From assembly GCF_016793285.1 (NCBI RefSeq), contig NZ_JAEUMO010000087.1, forward strand, positions 1 through 50,877: a stretch of DNA of 50,877 bases. Reading direction: 5' to 3'. A program made the translations under genes and the position numbers. This DNA is from Phenylobacterium sp. (GTDB lineage: Bacteria; Pseudomonadota; Alphaproteobacteria; Caulobacterales; Caulobacteraceae). Below, piece after piece: positions 1 to 8,830 of the stretch. Each line of letters begins with the position of its first letter. The stretch's first letter is position 1. Below the pieces are notes generated by a model, which was not told where the DNA came from, searched no databases, and was given only the letters and a program-made list of their open reading frames with translations.

Positions 1-12
1 GGTCTAAATCAA

Positions 13-588
13 ATGCACAGACACTTTCACGAACACCGTTTCCACCGCAGCCGCCATGGCTGGGGCGGCCACATGGGCTCCGCCGGCGGCCGGCACGACC
101 GTCATGAGCGTGGCGAGCGCCGCGGCCGCCGGTCCGGCCGCTTCTTCGAGCACGGCGACCTGCGCTACGTGGTCCTGGCCCTGCTCGCCGAACAGTCGCG
201 CCACGGCTACGAACTGATCAAGGAACTGGAAGACCGCACGGGCGGCGCCTACCGGCCCTCGCCGGGCGTGGTCTATCCCACGCTGGCCATGCTCGAGGAC
301 GAGGCCATGATCCGCCAGACGGCGGGCGACGGCGGTCGCAAGCAGTTCGAGATCACGGAGGCCGGCCGCGCCGAACTGGAGCGGCACAAGTCCACCGTCG
401 AGGCGCTCTTCGCCCGCATGGACGAGGCCGGCCGCGCGTCGGGCCCCGGCCGGCCGCGCGTGGGACGCGCAATGATGAACCTCGGCATGGCGCTGAAGAA
501 CCGCATGGCGCGCGGCTGCTCTGAAGACGAGCTCGACCGGATCGTCAGCATGATCGACGACACCGCCGCGGCGATCGAACGCTCCTGA
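13..588 (+). CDS. PadR-family regulator with His-rich N-terminus (YqjI-like)
   Basis: A 191-residue transcriptional regulator. The PadR winged helix runs from about residue 45 to 125 and carries the family motif PSPGVVYPTL at 82-91, preceded by a block of the HGYELIKELE type. The first 31 residues hold nine histidines, followed by an Arg/Gly-rich linker. This layout (His-rich tail, then an FFxHGDLR-type PadR domain) resembles E. coli YqjI, a nickel/iron-responsive repressor, so metal sensing through the tail is a reasonable inference but not shown. The C-terminal part is helical and likely dimerises. The ATG at 13 is the first in the window, so the promoter and any divergent target gene lie to the left and cannot be seen. 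A terminator follows the gene. Confidence 0.9.
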   Translation: MHRHFHEHRFHRSRHGWGGHMGSAGGRHDRHERGERRGRRSGRFFEHGDLRYVVLALLAEQSRHGYELIKELEDRTGGAYRPSPGVVYPTLAMLEDEAMIRQTAGDGGRKQFEITEAGRAELERHKSTVEALFARMDEAGRASGPGRPRVGRAMMNLGMALKNRMARGCSEDELDRIVSMIDDTAAAIERS

Positions 589-619
589 TCAGATCCTCCC
601 CGATCGGCTGCGAAACTGG

Positions 620-647
620 GCCTCCGCTGCGAAGCGGAGGCTCTCTT
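620..647 (+). terminator. Rho-independent terminator after the PadR gene
   Basis: An 8-bp perfect GC-rich stem (620-627 with 634-641) and a 6-nt loop, followed by a pyrimidine run TCTCTTCCT. It sits 32 bp after the PadR stop and before the sulfatase start. Confidence 0.65.
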
Positions 648-695
648 CCTGCCCGATCCATGCTTTCCTGCGTCCGAGTCGGGCGGGGGGAAAGC

Positions 696-2003
696 ATGCG
701 GCGGCGCGAGGTTCTGACGGCTCTGGCGGGGCTGGGCGCGACGGCGGCGGCGCCCGCGCGGCGACCACCCAACGTAGTGGTGATCCTGGCCGACGACCTG
801 GGCTGGGGCGACCTCGGCAGCTACGGCTCGAAGCTGATCGCCACACCGAACCTCGACCGCCTGGCGCGCGAGGGCGTGCGGCTCACCGACTTCTACGCTT
901 CGGCCAACGTCTGCACGCCGTCACGGGCCGGGCTGCTCACCGGCCGCTATCCGATCCGCACCGGCCTTGCGAACCAGGTCATCCAGGCGCCCGACACCAA
1001 CGGCCTGCCGCTGTCGGAAGTGACGCTCGCCGAGGCGCTGAAGCCCGACTACGCCACCGCCCTGGTCGGCAAGTGGCACCTGGGGCACGTCGCGCCCTAC
1101 TGGCCGCCGACGGTGCAGGGCTTCGACCTCTTCTTCGGCCTGCCGTACAGCCACGACATGAAGCCGCTCGCGCTTTACGAGAGCCGCGCCGGCGGCGACC
1201 TCACGCGCGAGGACGTGGATTTCCCGCGGCTCACGCAGCGGTTCTTCAAGCGCGGCCGGCGCTTCATCGAGGACAACCGCGACCGCCCGTTCCTGCTGAT
1301 GCTGACCCTGACGGCGCCGCACCTGGAGCTGTTCCCGAACCCCGCGTTCGCCGGCCGCTCGCGCGCCGCCGCCTACGGCGACGTGGTGGAGGAGATCGAC
1401 GTCGAGGTGGGCCGGCTGCGCGAGCACCTGAAGCGCCTGTCGCTCGACCGCGACACCATCGTCATCTTCACCTCGGACAACGGGCCGTGGTTCGAGGGGT
1501 CGGCCGGACCGATGCGCGACCGCAAGGGCGGCGCGTCGTGGGACGGCGGCTACCGCGCGCCCTTCATCGCCTGGGCGCCCGGCCGCCTGCCGGCCGGCAA
1601 GCTGCGCCGCGGCATCGCCATGAACACCGACGTGCTGCCGACCGTGCTTTCGCTCTGCGGCCGTCCCGCCCCCGCCGTCGAACTGGACGGCCGCGACCTC
1701 ACGGCGCTCCTGACCCGCGACGCGGCGAGTCCGCACGACGAGCTGGTGCTGTTCAACAACGAGCAGGTGGCGGCCATCCGCACCGACCGCTGGAAGTACG
1801 TCGACCGCAGCTACTACCGCACGATCGACCTGCCGCTGTCGGCCCGCTACCAGCCGCTGCTGTTCGACGTCCGCGCGGACCCCGCGGAGGTCTACAACCT
1901 GGCCTCCCTGCATCCGGCCGTCATGGCGGAGATGAAGGGCCGCTTCGACCGCGCGAAGGCGACGTTCGAGCCGCTGGGCAGGCGTTACAAGCCGCCGGGC
2001 TGA
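696..2003 (+). CDS. Sulfatase (arylsulfatase family)
   Basis: A type I sulfatase of about 435 residues that hydrolyses sulfate esters; the substrate cannot be told from sequence. The signature CTPSR at residues 73-77 supplies the cysteine converted to formylglycine. An early Asp pair (33-34, in LADDLGWGDLGSYG) fits the metal site, and TSDNGPW carries later metal ligands. The N-terminus MRRREVLTALAGLGATAAAP looks like a Tat-type signal, suggesting periplasmic export. I prefer the ATG at 696, which has a purine-rich GGGGAAAG just upstream and starts at the signal peptide; an in-frame ATG at 660 would add 12 residues. No formylglycine-generating enzyme gene is in the window. Length is normal for the family. 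Confidence 0.92.
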   Translation: MRRREVLTALAGLGATAAAPARRPPNVVVILADDLGWGDLGSYGSKLIATPNLDRLAREGVRLTDFYASANVCTPSRAGLLTGRYPIRTGLANQVIQAPDTNGLPLSEVTLAEALKPDYATALVGKWHLGHVAPYWPPTVQGFDLFFGLPYSHDMKPLALYESRAGGDLTREDVDFPRLTQRFFKRGRRFIEDNRDRPFLLMLTLTAPHLELFPNPAFAGRSRAAAYGDVVEEIDVEVGRLREHLKRLSLDRDTIVIFTSDNGPWFEGSAGPMRDRKGGASWDGGYRAPFIAWAPGRLPAGKLRRGIAMNTDVLPTVLSLCGRPAPAVELDGRDLTALLTRDAASPHDELVLFNNEQVAAIRTDRWKYVDRSYYRTIDLPLSARYQPLLFDVRADPAEVYNLASLHPAVMAEMKGRFDRAKATFEPLGRRYKPPG

Positions 2004-2046
2004 CCCGGCGGCGCCGCACGATGGTGCGACGGCGCGAGCTTTCGCC

Positions 2047-2052
2047 TATATA
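2047..2052 (+). promoter_or_regulatory. Candidate -10 element just upstream of dapF
   Basis: TATATA lies 10 bp before the dapF ATG, in otherwise very GC-rich DNA. If used as a -10 box, transcription would start about 3-4 nt before the ATG, giving a nearly leaderless mRNA. No Shine-Dalgarno-like sequence is present and no clear -35 is visible, so this is tentative. Confidence 0.3.
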
Positions 2053-2062
2053 GCCCGCCGCC

Positions 2063-2884
2063 ATGAGCCGTCCGTTCCTGAAGATGAACGGGCTCGGCAA
2101 CGACTTCGTCGTCGTCGAGACCCGCAGCGCCCCGTTCGAACCGACGGCCGACGAAGTGCGCGCGATCGCCGACCGCGAGACGGGCGTCGGCTGTGACCAG
2201 CTCATCGCCATCGACAGGGCCGAGGGCGCCGACGCGCGCGTTCGCTTCTGGAACGCAGACGGCGAGGCGGTGGGCGCCTGCGGAAACGGGACGCGCTGCG
2301 TCGGCTGGCTGCTCATGCAGTCGTCCGGCAAGGACGAGGCGGTGATGGAGACGGCGGCCGGCCGGCTCGTCGCCACCCGCGCCGGCGAGCGGCTGGTCAG
2401 CGTCGACATGGGCGAGCCGCGGCTCGACTGGCGCGAGATTCCGCTCGCCACCGAACACGACACCGCGACCCTGCCCGTGGCGCTCTACCCGCACGCCGAT
2501 CTGATGGCCCCGCCGGGTTGCGTCTCGATGGGCAACCCGCACGTCGTGTTCTTCGTGCCGGACGTGGCCCAGGCGCCGGTCGCCGAGGCGGGTCCCGTGG
2601 TCGAAAAGCACCCCCTGTTCCCGGAGCACGTCAATGTCGGCTTCGCCCAGATCGGGGCGTCCGACCGGATCCGCCTGCGGGTCTGGGAGCGCGGCGCGGG
2701 GCTGACGAAGGCGTGCGGCACCGGCGCCTGCGCGGCGCTGGTCGCGGCGGCGCGGCGCGGCCTGACCGGCCGCCACGCGACGATCGAGCTCGACGGCGGC
2801 GAACTCTTCATCGAGTGGCGCGACGACGGCCACGTGATCATGACCGGGCCCGCGGCCGTCGACTTCGCCGGCGAACTGCCGTGA
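2063..2884 (+). CDS. dapF: Diaminopimelate epimerase
   Basis: Cofactor-free epimerase converting LL- to meso-diaminopimelate in lysine and peptidoglycan synthesis; cytosolic. The 273-residue length is typical. The two catalytic cysteines are visible: C73 in GACGNGTRC and C218 in KACGTGACA. The N-terminus FLKMNGLGNDFVVV is the family's usual opening, which fixes the ATG at 2063. The stop overlaps the GTG start of the next gene (GTGA), so the signal-peptidase-like protein and then mtaB appear translationally coupled to it. In many alphaproteobacteria dapF sits beside mtaB, so the gene between them is the unusual part of this locus. Confidence 0.97.
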   Translation: MSRPFLKMNGLGNDFVVVETRSAPFEPTADEVRAIADRETGVGCDQLIAIDRAEGADARVRFWNADGEAVGACGNGTRCVGWLLMQSSGKDEAVMETAAGRLVATRAGERLVSVDMGEPRLDWREIPLATEHDTATLPVALYPHADLMAPPGCVSMGNPHVVFFVPDVAQAPVAEAGPVVEKHPLFPEHVNVGFAQIGASDRIRLRVWERGAGLTKACGTGACAALVAAARRGLTGRHATIELDGGELFIEWRDDGHVIMTGPAAVDFAGELP

Positions 2885-3780
2885 CGGCGCCCACGACGGA
2901 CGCGCGCCCGCGCCACTGGTGGGCGGCGATGATCCTGAACGTGCTGTTCCCGCCTGCGGGCTACGCCTACGTCGGCGCCTGGATGGCCGTGGCGATCACC
3001 CTGCTGATCATCGTCACGGTGCCGATCCTGGTGATGGTGGCGACGCTGGAGTATCCGCCCGGGCTCTACGCGGCCGGCATGGGGCCGGCGATCTGGGCCA
3101 GCCTCGCCGTCCTTGCGGTCCTGGGCCTGCACGCTGCGCTGCTGGCGCGCCGCGCGCCGTCGCGGACGGGGTCGCAACTGCCGCATGGCCTGCTCTACAT
3201 GGCGCCGTGGGCGGTGGCGTTCGCGGTGAATCTCGCGTTCAACGCCTACTGGCCGAACCCGGCCTACGCGATCACGGCGCGCGCCATGCAGCCCACGCTG
3301 GAGCCTGGCGATGTGCTGGCGGTCGAAGGCGCGCGCAACGCCTGCGCGGCGCAGCCCAAACCCGGCGACGTGGTGCTCTACCGCACCGGCCCGGCCAGCC
3401 AGGCCCTGATGCGCGTCGTGGCGGGCCCCGGCCAGCGGGTGATGATGGCCTCGGGCCAGCTCTTCATCGACGGCAAGCCGGTCGAGCGGACGTCGGCGGG
3501 CGCGACGCGGGTCATGGAGACGCCGCTGCCGGTCGAGATCGTCGAGGAGACGCTGGCGAACGGCGCGCGCTACCGCACCCTGGATTTCGGCCCGGAGGGC
3601 GCCCTCGACACCCTGCACGAGGTCACGGTCCCGGCCGGCGCGTGGTACGTCCTGGGCGACAACCGCGACAACGCCGCCGATTCCCGCACGAACGGCCTCG
3701 TCGCCGCGCGCGACATCTGCGCGGTGGGCCTGAAGGTGCTGTCGAGCAAGGACGAGAGCCGTGTCGGCCAACGACCCTGA
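2881..3780 (+). CDS. Signal peptidase I-like protein lacking the catalytic Ser and Lys
   Basis: A 299-residue protein with an S26-type signal peptidase domain (about 130-290) behind roughly four hydrophobic segments (about 15-35, 35-55, 70-88, 105-122). Family boxes are easy to align: RAMQPTLEPGD (134-144), GDVVLY (162-167), LMRVVAGPG (176-184) and GDNRDNAADSR (259-269). In active enzymes the first box has Ser before Met and the third has Lys before Arg. Here these are Ala135 and Met177, both confirmed in the codons. The Ser-Lys dyad is therefore gone while the fold markers remain, so I predict a non-proteolytic homologue, not the cell's essential LepB. The start is a GTG overlapping the dapF stop, and the end overlaps mtaB by 20 bp. 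Its role is unknown; a chaperone-like or regulatory membrane role is speculation. Confidence 0.85.
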   Translation: MTAPTTDARPRHWWAAMILNVLFPPAGYAYVGAWMAVAITLLIIVTVPILVMVATLEYPPGLYAAGMGPAIWASLAVLAVLGLHAALLARRAPSRTGSQLPHGLLYMAPWAVAFAVNLAFNAYWPNPAYAITARAMQPTLEPGDVLAVEGARNACAAQPKPGDVVLYRTGPASQALMRVVAGPGQRVMMASGQLFIDGKPVERTSAGATRVMETPLPVEIVEETLANGARYRTLDFGPEGALDTLHEVTVPAGAWYVLGDNRDNAADSRTNGLVAARDICAVGLKVLSSKDESRVGQRP

Positions 3781-5098
3781 CCTGGGCCAGCCGGGCCTCG
3801 AGCCGGGCGCCGCGGACGTCGTGGACGATGCCGCCGACGCCGACGTGCGCATCGTCACGTTCGGCTGCCGCCTGAACGCCTACGAGAGCGAGGTCATCAG
3901 GAAGCGCGCCGCCGAGGACGGACTGACCGACGCGGTCGTCTTCAACACCTGCGCGGTGACCAACGAAGCCGTGCGCCAGGCGCGGCAGGCGATCCGGAAG
4001 GCGCGGCGCGAACGCCCGGCCGCGAAGCTGATCGTCACCGGCTGCGCGGCGCAGATCGACCCCGCCGCCTTCGGCGCCATGCCCGAGGTCGACCTGGTCC
4101 TGGGCAACGCCGAGAAGAGCGCGGCCGGCGCCTACAAGCCGCAGCCTGAACCGATGAAGGTCCGCGTCAACGACATCATGAGCGTGCGCGAGACGGCCGG
4201 CCACCTGATCGACGGGCTGAAGGACCGGGCGCGGGCCTATGTCGAGGTCCAGAACGGCTGCGACCATCGCTGCACCTTCTGCATCATCCCCTACGGCCGC
4301 GGGAACTCGCGCTCGGCGCCGGCGGGCGAGGTGGTCGAGCAGGTGCGCAAGCTCGCCGCACAGGGCTACCGCGAGGTGGTGCTGACCGGGGTCGACGTGA
4401 CGAGCTGGGGCGCCGACCTGCCGGGCCGGCCGACGCTGGGCCAGCTCGTGGCGCGGATCCTGAAGCTGGTCCCCGGCCTGCCGCGGCTGCGCCTGTCGTC
4501 GATCGATGCGGCCGAAATCGACCCCGACCTGATGCGCTGCCTGGCCGAGGAATCACGGCTGATGCCGTATCTGCACCTCAGCCTCCAGGCCGGCGACGAC
4601 ATGATCCTGAAGCGGATGAAGCGGCGGCACCTGCGGGCCGACGCGCTCAGGCTGGTGCGCGAGGTCCGCGCCGTGCGGCCCGACGTGGCGTTCGGCGCCG
4701 ACCTCATCGCCGGCTTCCCGACCGAGACGGACGAGATGTTCGCCAACACGCTGCGGCTGGTGGACGAGGCCGACCTGGCCTTCCTGCACGTCTTCCCCTT
4801 CAGCCCGCGGCCCGGCACGCCCGCCGCACGGATCCCGCCCGTGAAGCGCGACGTCGTGAAGGCCCGGGCGGCCGAGCTGCGTGCGTTCGGCGAGGCGGCG
4901 CTGGCGCGGCACCTGGGCCGGCAGCAGGGCCGCGTGCTCTCGGGCCTGGTCGAACGCCCCGGTGTGGCGCGCGCGGAGGACTTTACTGAGATCGCCTTCA
5001 CGGGCGAGGCGCCGGTGGGCGAGGTCATCTCGCTGCGGGTGACCGGCCACGACGGCAAGCGCGTGCTGGCCGAGACGCTGGCCACGGCGGTCGCATGA
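3761..5098 (+). CDS. mtaB: tRNA t6A37 methylthiotransferase MtaB
   Basis: Radical-SAM methylthiotransferase that converts N6-threonylcarbamoyladenosine at tRNA position 37 to its 2-methylthio form. The N-terminal UPF0004 domain has its three cluster cysteines (C36 in FGCRLNA, C64 in FNTCAVT, C95 in VTGCAAQ). The radical SAM motif CDHRCTFC has C167, C171 and C174. FGCRLNAYESEV is typical of MtaB as opposed to MiaB or RimO. The GTG at 3761 gives an acidic/Ala-rich lead of about 29 residues before the conserved domain; a later start, for example a GTG near 3846, is possible. The gene overlaps the preceding gene by 20 bp and the following gene by 4 bp (ATGA). Confidence 0.94.
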   Translation: MSANDPDLGQPGLEPGAADVVDDAADADVRIVTFGCRLNAYESEVIRKRAAEDGLTDAVVFNTCAVTNEAVRQARQAIRKARRERPAAKLIVTGCAAQIDPAAFGAMPEVDLVLGNAEKSAAGAYKPQPEPMKVRVNDIMSVRETAGHLIDGLKDRARAYVEVQNGCDHRCTFCIIPYGRGNSRSAPAGEVVEQVRKLAAQGYREVVLTGVDVTSWGADLPGRPTLGQLVARILKLVPGLPRLRLSSIDAAEIDPDLMRCLAEESRLMPYLHLSLQAGDDMILKRMKRRHLRADALRLVREVRAVRPDVAFGADLIAGFPTETDEMFANTLRLVDEADLAFLHVFPFSPRPGTPAARIPPVKRDVVKARAAELRAFGEAALARHLGRQQGRVLSGLVERPGVARAEDFTEIAFTGEAPVGEVISLRVTGHDGKRVLAETLATAVA

Positions 5099-5532
5099 GC
5101 ATCACCGGCGGCTGCCAATGCGGCGCCGTCCGCTTCCGCGCCGACGGCCTGGGCGAGGCCAGCATCTGCCACTGCCGCATGTGCCAGAAGGCCACAGGCG
5201 GCCTCTTCGGTCCCTATGTGGCGCTGGACGGCCTCGTCTGGACGCGGGGCGAGCGCAGGCGCTTCCAGAGTTCCAACAAGGTCTGGCGCGGGTTCTGCGA
5301 GGCGTGCGGCACGCCTCTGACCTGGGAGCACGCAGGCGGCCTCATGTCGGTGACGATCGGGGCGCTGGACGATCCGGCGCGCGTGCGCGTCTCCGAACAA
5401 CTCGGCAGTGCGGCCAAGGTCCCGTGGGTCGACGACCTTCCGCGCCTGCCGGTCCACGAGCCGACCGAGCCGCAGGCTGCCGCGCACCTCGCCAGCATCG
5501 TCAGCCGGCAGCACCCCGACCACGACACCTGA
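5095..5532 (+). CDS. GFA-family zinc protein, copy 1
   Basis: A 145-residue member of the GFA/CENP-V family, small zinc proteins named after glutathione-dependent formaldehyde-activating enzyme; most members have no proven substrate. Zinc-ligand cysteines are present: GGCQCGAVRF, ICHCRMCQKATGG and CEACGTPL. It overlaps mtaB by ATGA, so it is co-translated with it. It is closely similar to the next gene (both begin with the same CQCGAVRF block and share the CHCRMCQKATGGLFGPYV stretch), showing a tandem duplication. The function beyond the family name is not known. Confidence 0.9.
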   Translation: MSITGGCQCGAVRFRADGLGEASICHCRMCQKATGGLFGPYVALDGLVWTRGERRRFQSSNKVWRGFCEACGTPLTWEHAGGLMSVTIGALDDPARVRVSEQLGSAAKVPWVDDLPRLPVHEPTEPQAAAHLASIVSRQHPDHDT

Positions 5533-5542
5533 CGGAGGCGAC

Positions 5543-5977
5543 ATGGCGTTCACCGGCGGCTGCCAGTGCGGCGCGGTGCGGTTCGAAGCGGGGCGGCTGG
5601 GCCGCTCCAGCATCTGCCATTGCCGCATGTGCCAGAAGGCGACGGGCGGGCTCTTCGGCCCCTATGTCGACGTCTTCGACTTCACCTGGACCCGCGGGCC
5701 GCCGCGGTACTTTGCGAGCTCGGAGGCGGTGAAGCGCGGCTTCTGCGGGGCCTGCGGCACGCCGCTCAGCTTCGAGATGGGCGAGAGCGTCGGCGTGTCC
5801 ATCGGCGCCCTCGATGATCCCGAACTCGCGCCGCCCGCCCGCCAGCTCGTCTGGCCCGCGAAGCTCTCGTATGTCGACCGCCTGGGCGGCCTGCCGCACT
5901 GGACGAACCCGAAGACCGGCCAGGGCCCGTCCGAGACCTTCGCGGCGGTGAAGTCGAACCAGGACACCTCTTCCTAG
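5543..5977 (+). CDS. GFA-family zinc protein, copy 2
   Basis: A 144-residue paralogue of the preceding gene, with the same zinc ligands (CQCG, CHCRMC, CGACGTPL). The ATG at 5543 is chosen because a strong GGAGG lies 5 bases upstream and because it aligns with the start of copy 1; the reading frame stays open further upstream but that would overlap copy 1. The gap from copy 1 is 10 bp, so both are in the dapF-mtaB transcription unit. The C-terminal third (PARQLVWPAKLSYVDRL) has diverged from copy 1, which suggests the duplication is not recent. Confidence 0.9.
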   Translation: MAFTGGCQCGAVRFEAGRLGRSSICHCRMCQKATGGLFGPYVDVFDFTWTRGPPRYFASSEAVKRGFCGACGTPLSFEMGESVGVSIGALDDPELAPPARQLVWPAKLSYVDRLGGLPHWTNPKTGQGPSETFAAVKSNQDTSS

Positions 5978-6020
5978 CTTCGGGGCGGGAGGGCCGGGCA
6001 AGCCTGACGCTCAGGGATGT

Positions 6021-6659
6021 TCAAGACGGAGGGGGTCCCGGCGGGGCTCGTCCCGGGAAGCCGGGCATCCGCCAGCCGAACAGCATCGCGCCGGCGCGCA
6101 CCGCGAAGGCGGTGAGGAAGCCCAAGACACCCGCGAGGGTCGCGGCCACGCCCATCGCGTCAAGGCCCACGAAGGCGCCCGCGCCCAGCAGGGCCGGGGT
6201 GATGTAGAGTTCGCGCTTCAGCAGGATCGAAGGCTCCTCGGCGAGCACGTCGCGGATGATGCCGCCGAAGGCGGCCGTCAGCACGCCCATGACGATGGCC
6301 GAAAGCGGCGGCACGCCCAGCGACAACGCCTTCAGCGCGCCCACGACGCAGTAGGCGGCCATGCCCAGCGCATCGAGCCAGTTCAGCATCCGCTCCCCGC
6401 GGCGTCCCCAGCCGAACACCCACACCGCGGCGGCGGCCGCGACGCAGACCGCGACGTATTGCGGCTTGGGCACCCAGAACACCGGCGCCCCGATCAGGAG
6501 GTCGCGCAGCGTGCCGCCCCCGACGCCGGTGACGGCGGCGAAGAAGCCGAAGGTGATGATGTCGTGCTTGCGCCGCGCGGCCGCCAGCGCGCCCGTCGCC
6601 CCGAACACGGCGACGGCGGCGTAGTCCAGCACCATCAGGGTCGTGGCGAGCGGGTCCAT
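6021..6659 (-). CDS. TRIC-family (UPF0126) membrane cation channel protein
   Basis: A 212-residue inner-membrane protein with about seven hydrophobic helices arranged as two repeats. Each repeat bears the UPF0126/TRIC hallmark: GGGTLRDLL in the first and FGGIIRDVL in the second. Structures of bacterial TRIC homologues show trimeric potassium-permeable channels; the physiological role in bacteria is unclear. It is transcribed opposite ftsY, with a 60-bp divergent gap. The C-terminus ends in a Pro/Gly-rich tail. Confidence 0.9.
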   Translation of the reverse strand: MDPLATTLMVLDYAAVAVFGATGALAAARRKHDIITFGFFAAVTGVGGGTLRDLLIGAPVFWVPKPQYVAVCVAAAAAVWVFGWGRRGERMLNWLDALGMAAYCVVGALKALSLGVPPLSAIVMGVLTAAFGGIIRDVLAEEPSILLKRELYITPALLGAGAFVGLDAMGVAATLAGVLGFLTAFAVRAGAMLFGWRMPGFPGRAPPGPPPS

Positions 6660-6719
6660 CGCGGCCCTTGATGCGGTGGCGCGTGACGCGGAGCAAGCCT
6701 GAGGCTAGAAGGCGCGCCC

Positions 6720-7660
<941 letters not shown>

Positions 7661-7664
<4 letters not shown>

Positions 7665-8245
7665 GCGACGCCTCCAAGCGGCACTGGGTGCGCTGGTTCG
7701 TCGACTATTCGGCCCTGGCGGTCTTCCTCGTGGCCTTTTTCGCGACCGGCCGCGACCTGCAGAAGGCGACGTGGGCCCTGGTGGCCGGCTCGGCGATGGC
7801 GCTGGTGGTGGGCCTGGCGGTGGAGCGGCGGATCGCGCCGTTCCCGGCGATCGCCGGCGGCGCGGCGCTCCTCTTCGGCGGCCTCTCGCTGATCTTCCAC
7901 GACCCGCGGGTGCTGAAGATCAAGCCGACGGTCATGAACGGCCTCTTCGGCGCGGCCCTGTTCGGCGGCCTGCTCATGGGCAAGAACCCGCTGAAGCTGG
8001 TGCTGGCCGACGCCTTCGAAATGCCCAACGAGGTCTGGCGGACGCTGACGGTGCGCTACGGCCTGATGTTCTTCGCGCTGGCGGCGCTGAACGAGGTGGT
8101 CTGGCGCACGCAGTCCGACGCGACCTGGGTGCTGTTCCGCTTCCCGGGCCTGATGATCCTGACCCTGATCTTCACGCTGACGCAGGTTCCGCTGCTGATG
8201 AAGTACGTGAAGGCCGAGGATATGCCGCCGCCCCCGACCGAATAG
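7661..8245 (+). CDS. yciB: Septation protein A / YciB family inner-membrane protein
   Basis: A 194-residue polytopic membrane protein of the YciB/IspZ family, linked to septation and envelope integrity in other bacteria. About five to six transmembrane segments are evident. The conserved C-terminal region has LNEVVWRTQSDATWVLFRF and an LTQVPLLMKY ending. It starts inside the ftsY stop codon (ATGA), so it is co-translated with ftsY, a pairing often seen in alphaproteobacteria. Its stop is 3 bp from the convergent small gene, leaving no room for a terminator. Confidence 0.93.
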
Positions 8246-8248
8246 GGC

Positions 8249-8437
8249 TCAGCCCTTCGGGAAGGCGATGTTCGACGGCCGCAGATGGTCGGTGGCCAGC
8301 CGGCTGTAGGCCTCCCGGGGCAGATCGCCCAGGATCCCGTCGAGGATGGCTGCGGCGTCGCCCGCCGGCGGCGGTTCGCCATAGAGTTGGCGCCAGAGCG
8401 CGGCGGCCTCCTCGTAGATGCGTTCGTCCCGTCCCAT
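8249..8437 (-). CDS. Small orphan protein
   Basis: A 62-residue soluble, acidic-to-neutral protein beginning MGRDERIYEEAAALWRQLYG and ending HLRPSNIAFPKG. I do not recognise the family with certainty, though the sequence has clear coding character (a structured amphipathic N-terminal helix, typical GC3 codon use). An in-frame ATG at 8458 would add seven residues (MYLPGSA). The start at 8437 is preferred because MGRDER looks like a natural N-terminus. Upstream is an AT-rich patch with a near-perfect full CtrA box (8503-8517), suggesting cell-cycle control. It is convergent with yciB. Confidence 0.65.
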   Translation of the reverse strand: MGRDERIYEEAAALWRQLYGEPPPAGDAAAILDGILGDLPREAYSRLATDHLRPSNIAFPKG

Positions 8438-8502
8438 GGCTGACCCTGGCAGATACAAAATACTTGCCCTGGAGAACCCCCGGCGTGGACCGACGTTCCT
8501 TG

Positions 8503-8517
8503 ATAAATTGTAGTTAA
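8503..8517 (-). promoter_or_regulatory. Candidate full CtrA box upstream of the 62-residue orphan gene
   Basis: On the minus strand the sequence reads TTAA, seven bases, TTAT, matching seven of eight positions of the CtrA consensus TTAA-N7-TTAA. It lies 66 bp upstream of the orphan's preferred ATG and stands out in DNA that is otherwise very GC-rich. Binding is inference. Confidence 0.45.
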
Positions 8518-8552
8518 TTGTGAGGCTTAGCCGTGGAACCCTATCTTCGGGT

Positions 8553-8819
8553 TCAGACGCGGATGTCGAGCAGCGACCCTGGCCGCAGGATCTTCTGGGG
8601 CGCCTCGACGGACTGGGAGCCGGTCGCGCGGCCGGCCGGCTGGGGCCCCGGTGTGATCGTCGTCGCCATCGGGGCGGCCGCCTGAGCCGCGCCGCCGGCC
8701 TGGCGCAGCGCCGCGTCGAAGAAGGCCCGCGCCGCGGCGGCCTTGGCCGGGTCCTGGGGCTGGGCCTGGGGGCCGTGGCCGCCGGGCGGCGGCGAGAGGT
8801 TCGGGCGGATCGTCGTCAC
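8553..8819 (-). CDS. Small Pro/Ala-rich orphan protein
   Basis: An 88-residue protein, MTTIRPNLSPPP... to ...PQKILRPGSLLDIRV. It has low-complexity Pro/Ala/Gln stretches around one short helix (AKAAAARAFFDAALRQAG) and a well-defined C-terminus, RPGSLLDIRV. I do not recognise a named family and there is no signal peptide or membrane segment. It lies just downstream of ccmG on the same strand, but two TTAACCAT half-sites and a GACTC (CcrM) site in the 60-bp gap suggest its own cell-cycle-regulated promoter and not simple membership of the ccm operon. A short inverted repeat (8536-8541 / 8549-8554) covers its stop. Confidence 0.6.
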   Translation of the reverse strand: MTTIRPNLSPPPGGHGPQAQPQDPAKAAAARAFFDAALRQAGGAAQAAAPMATTITPGPQPAGRATGSQSVEAPQKILRPGSLLDIRV

Positions 8820-8830
8820 AGGTCGCCAAC

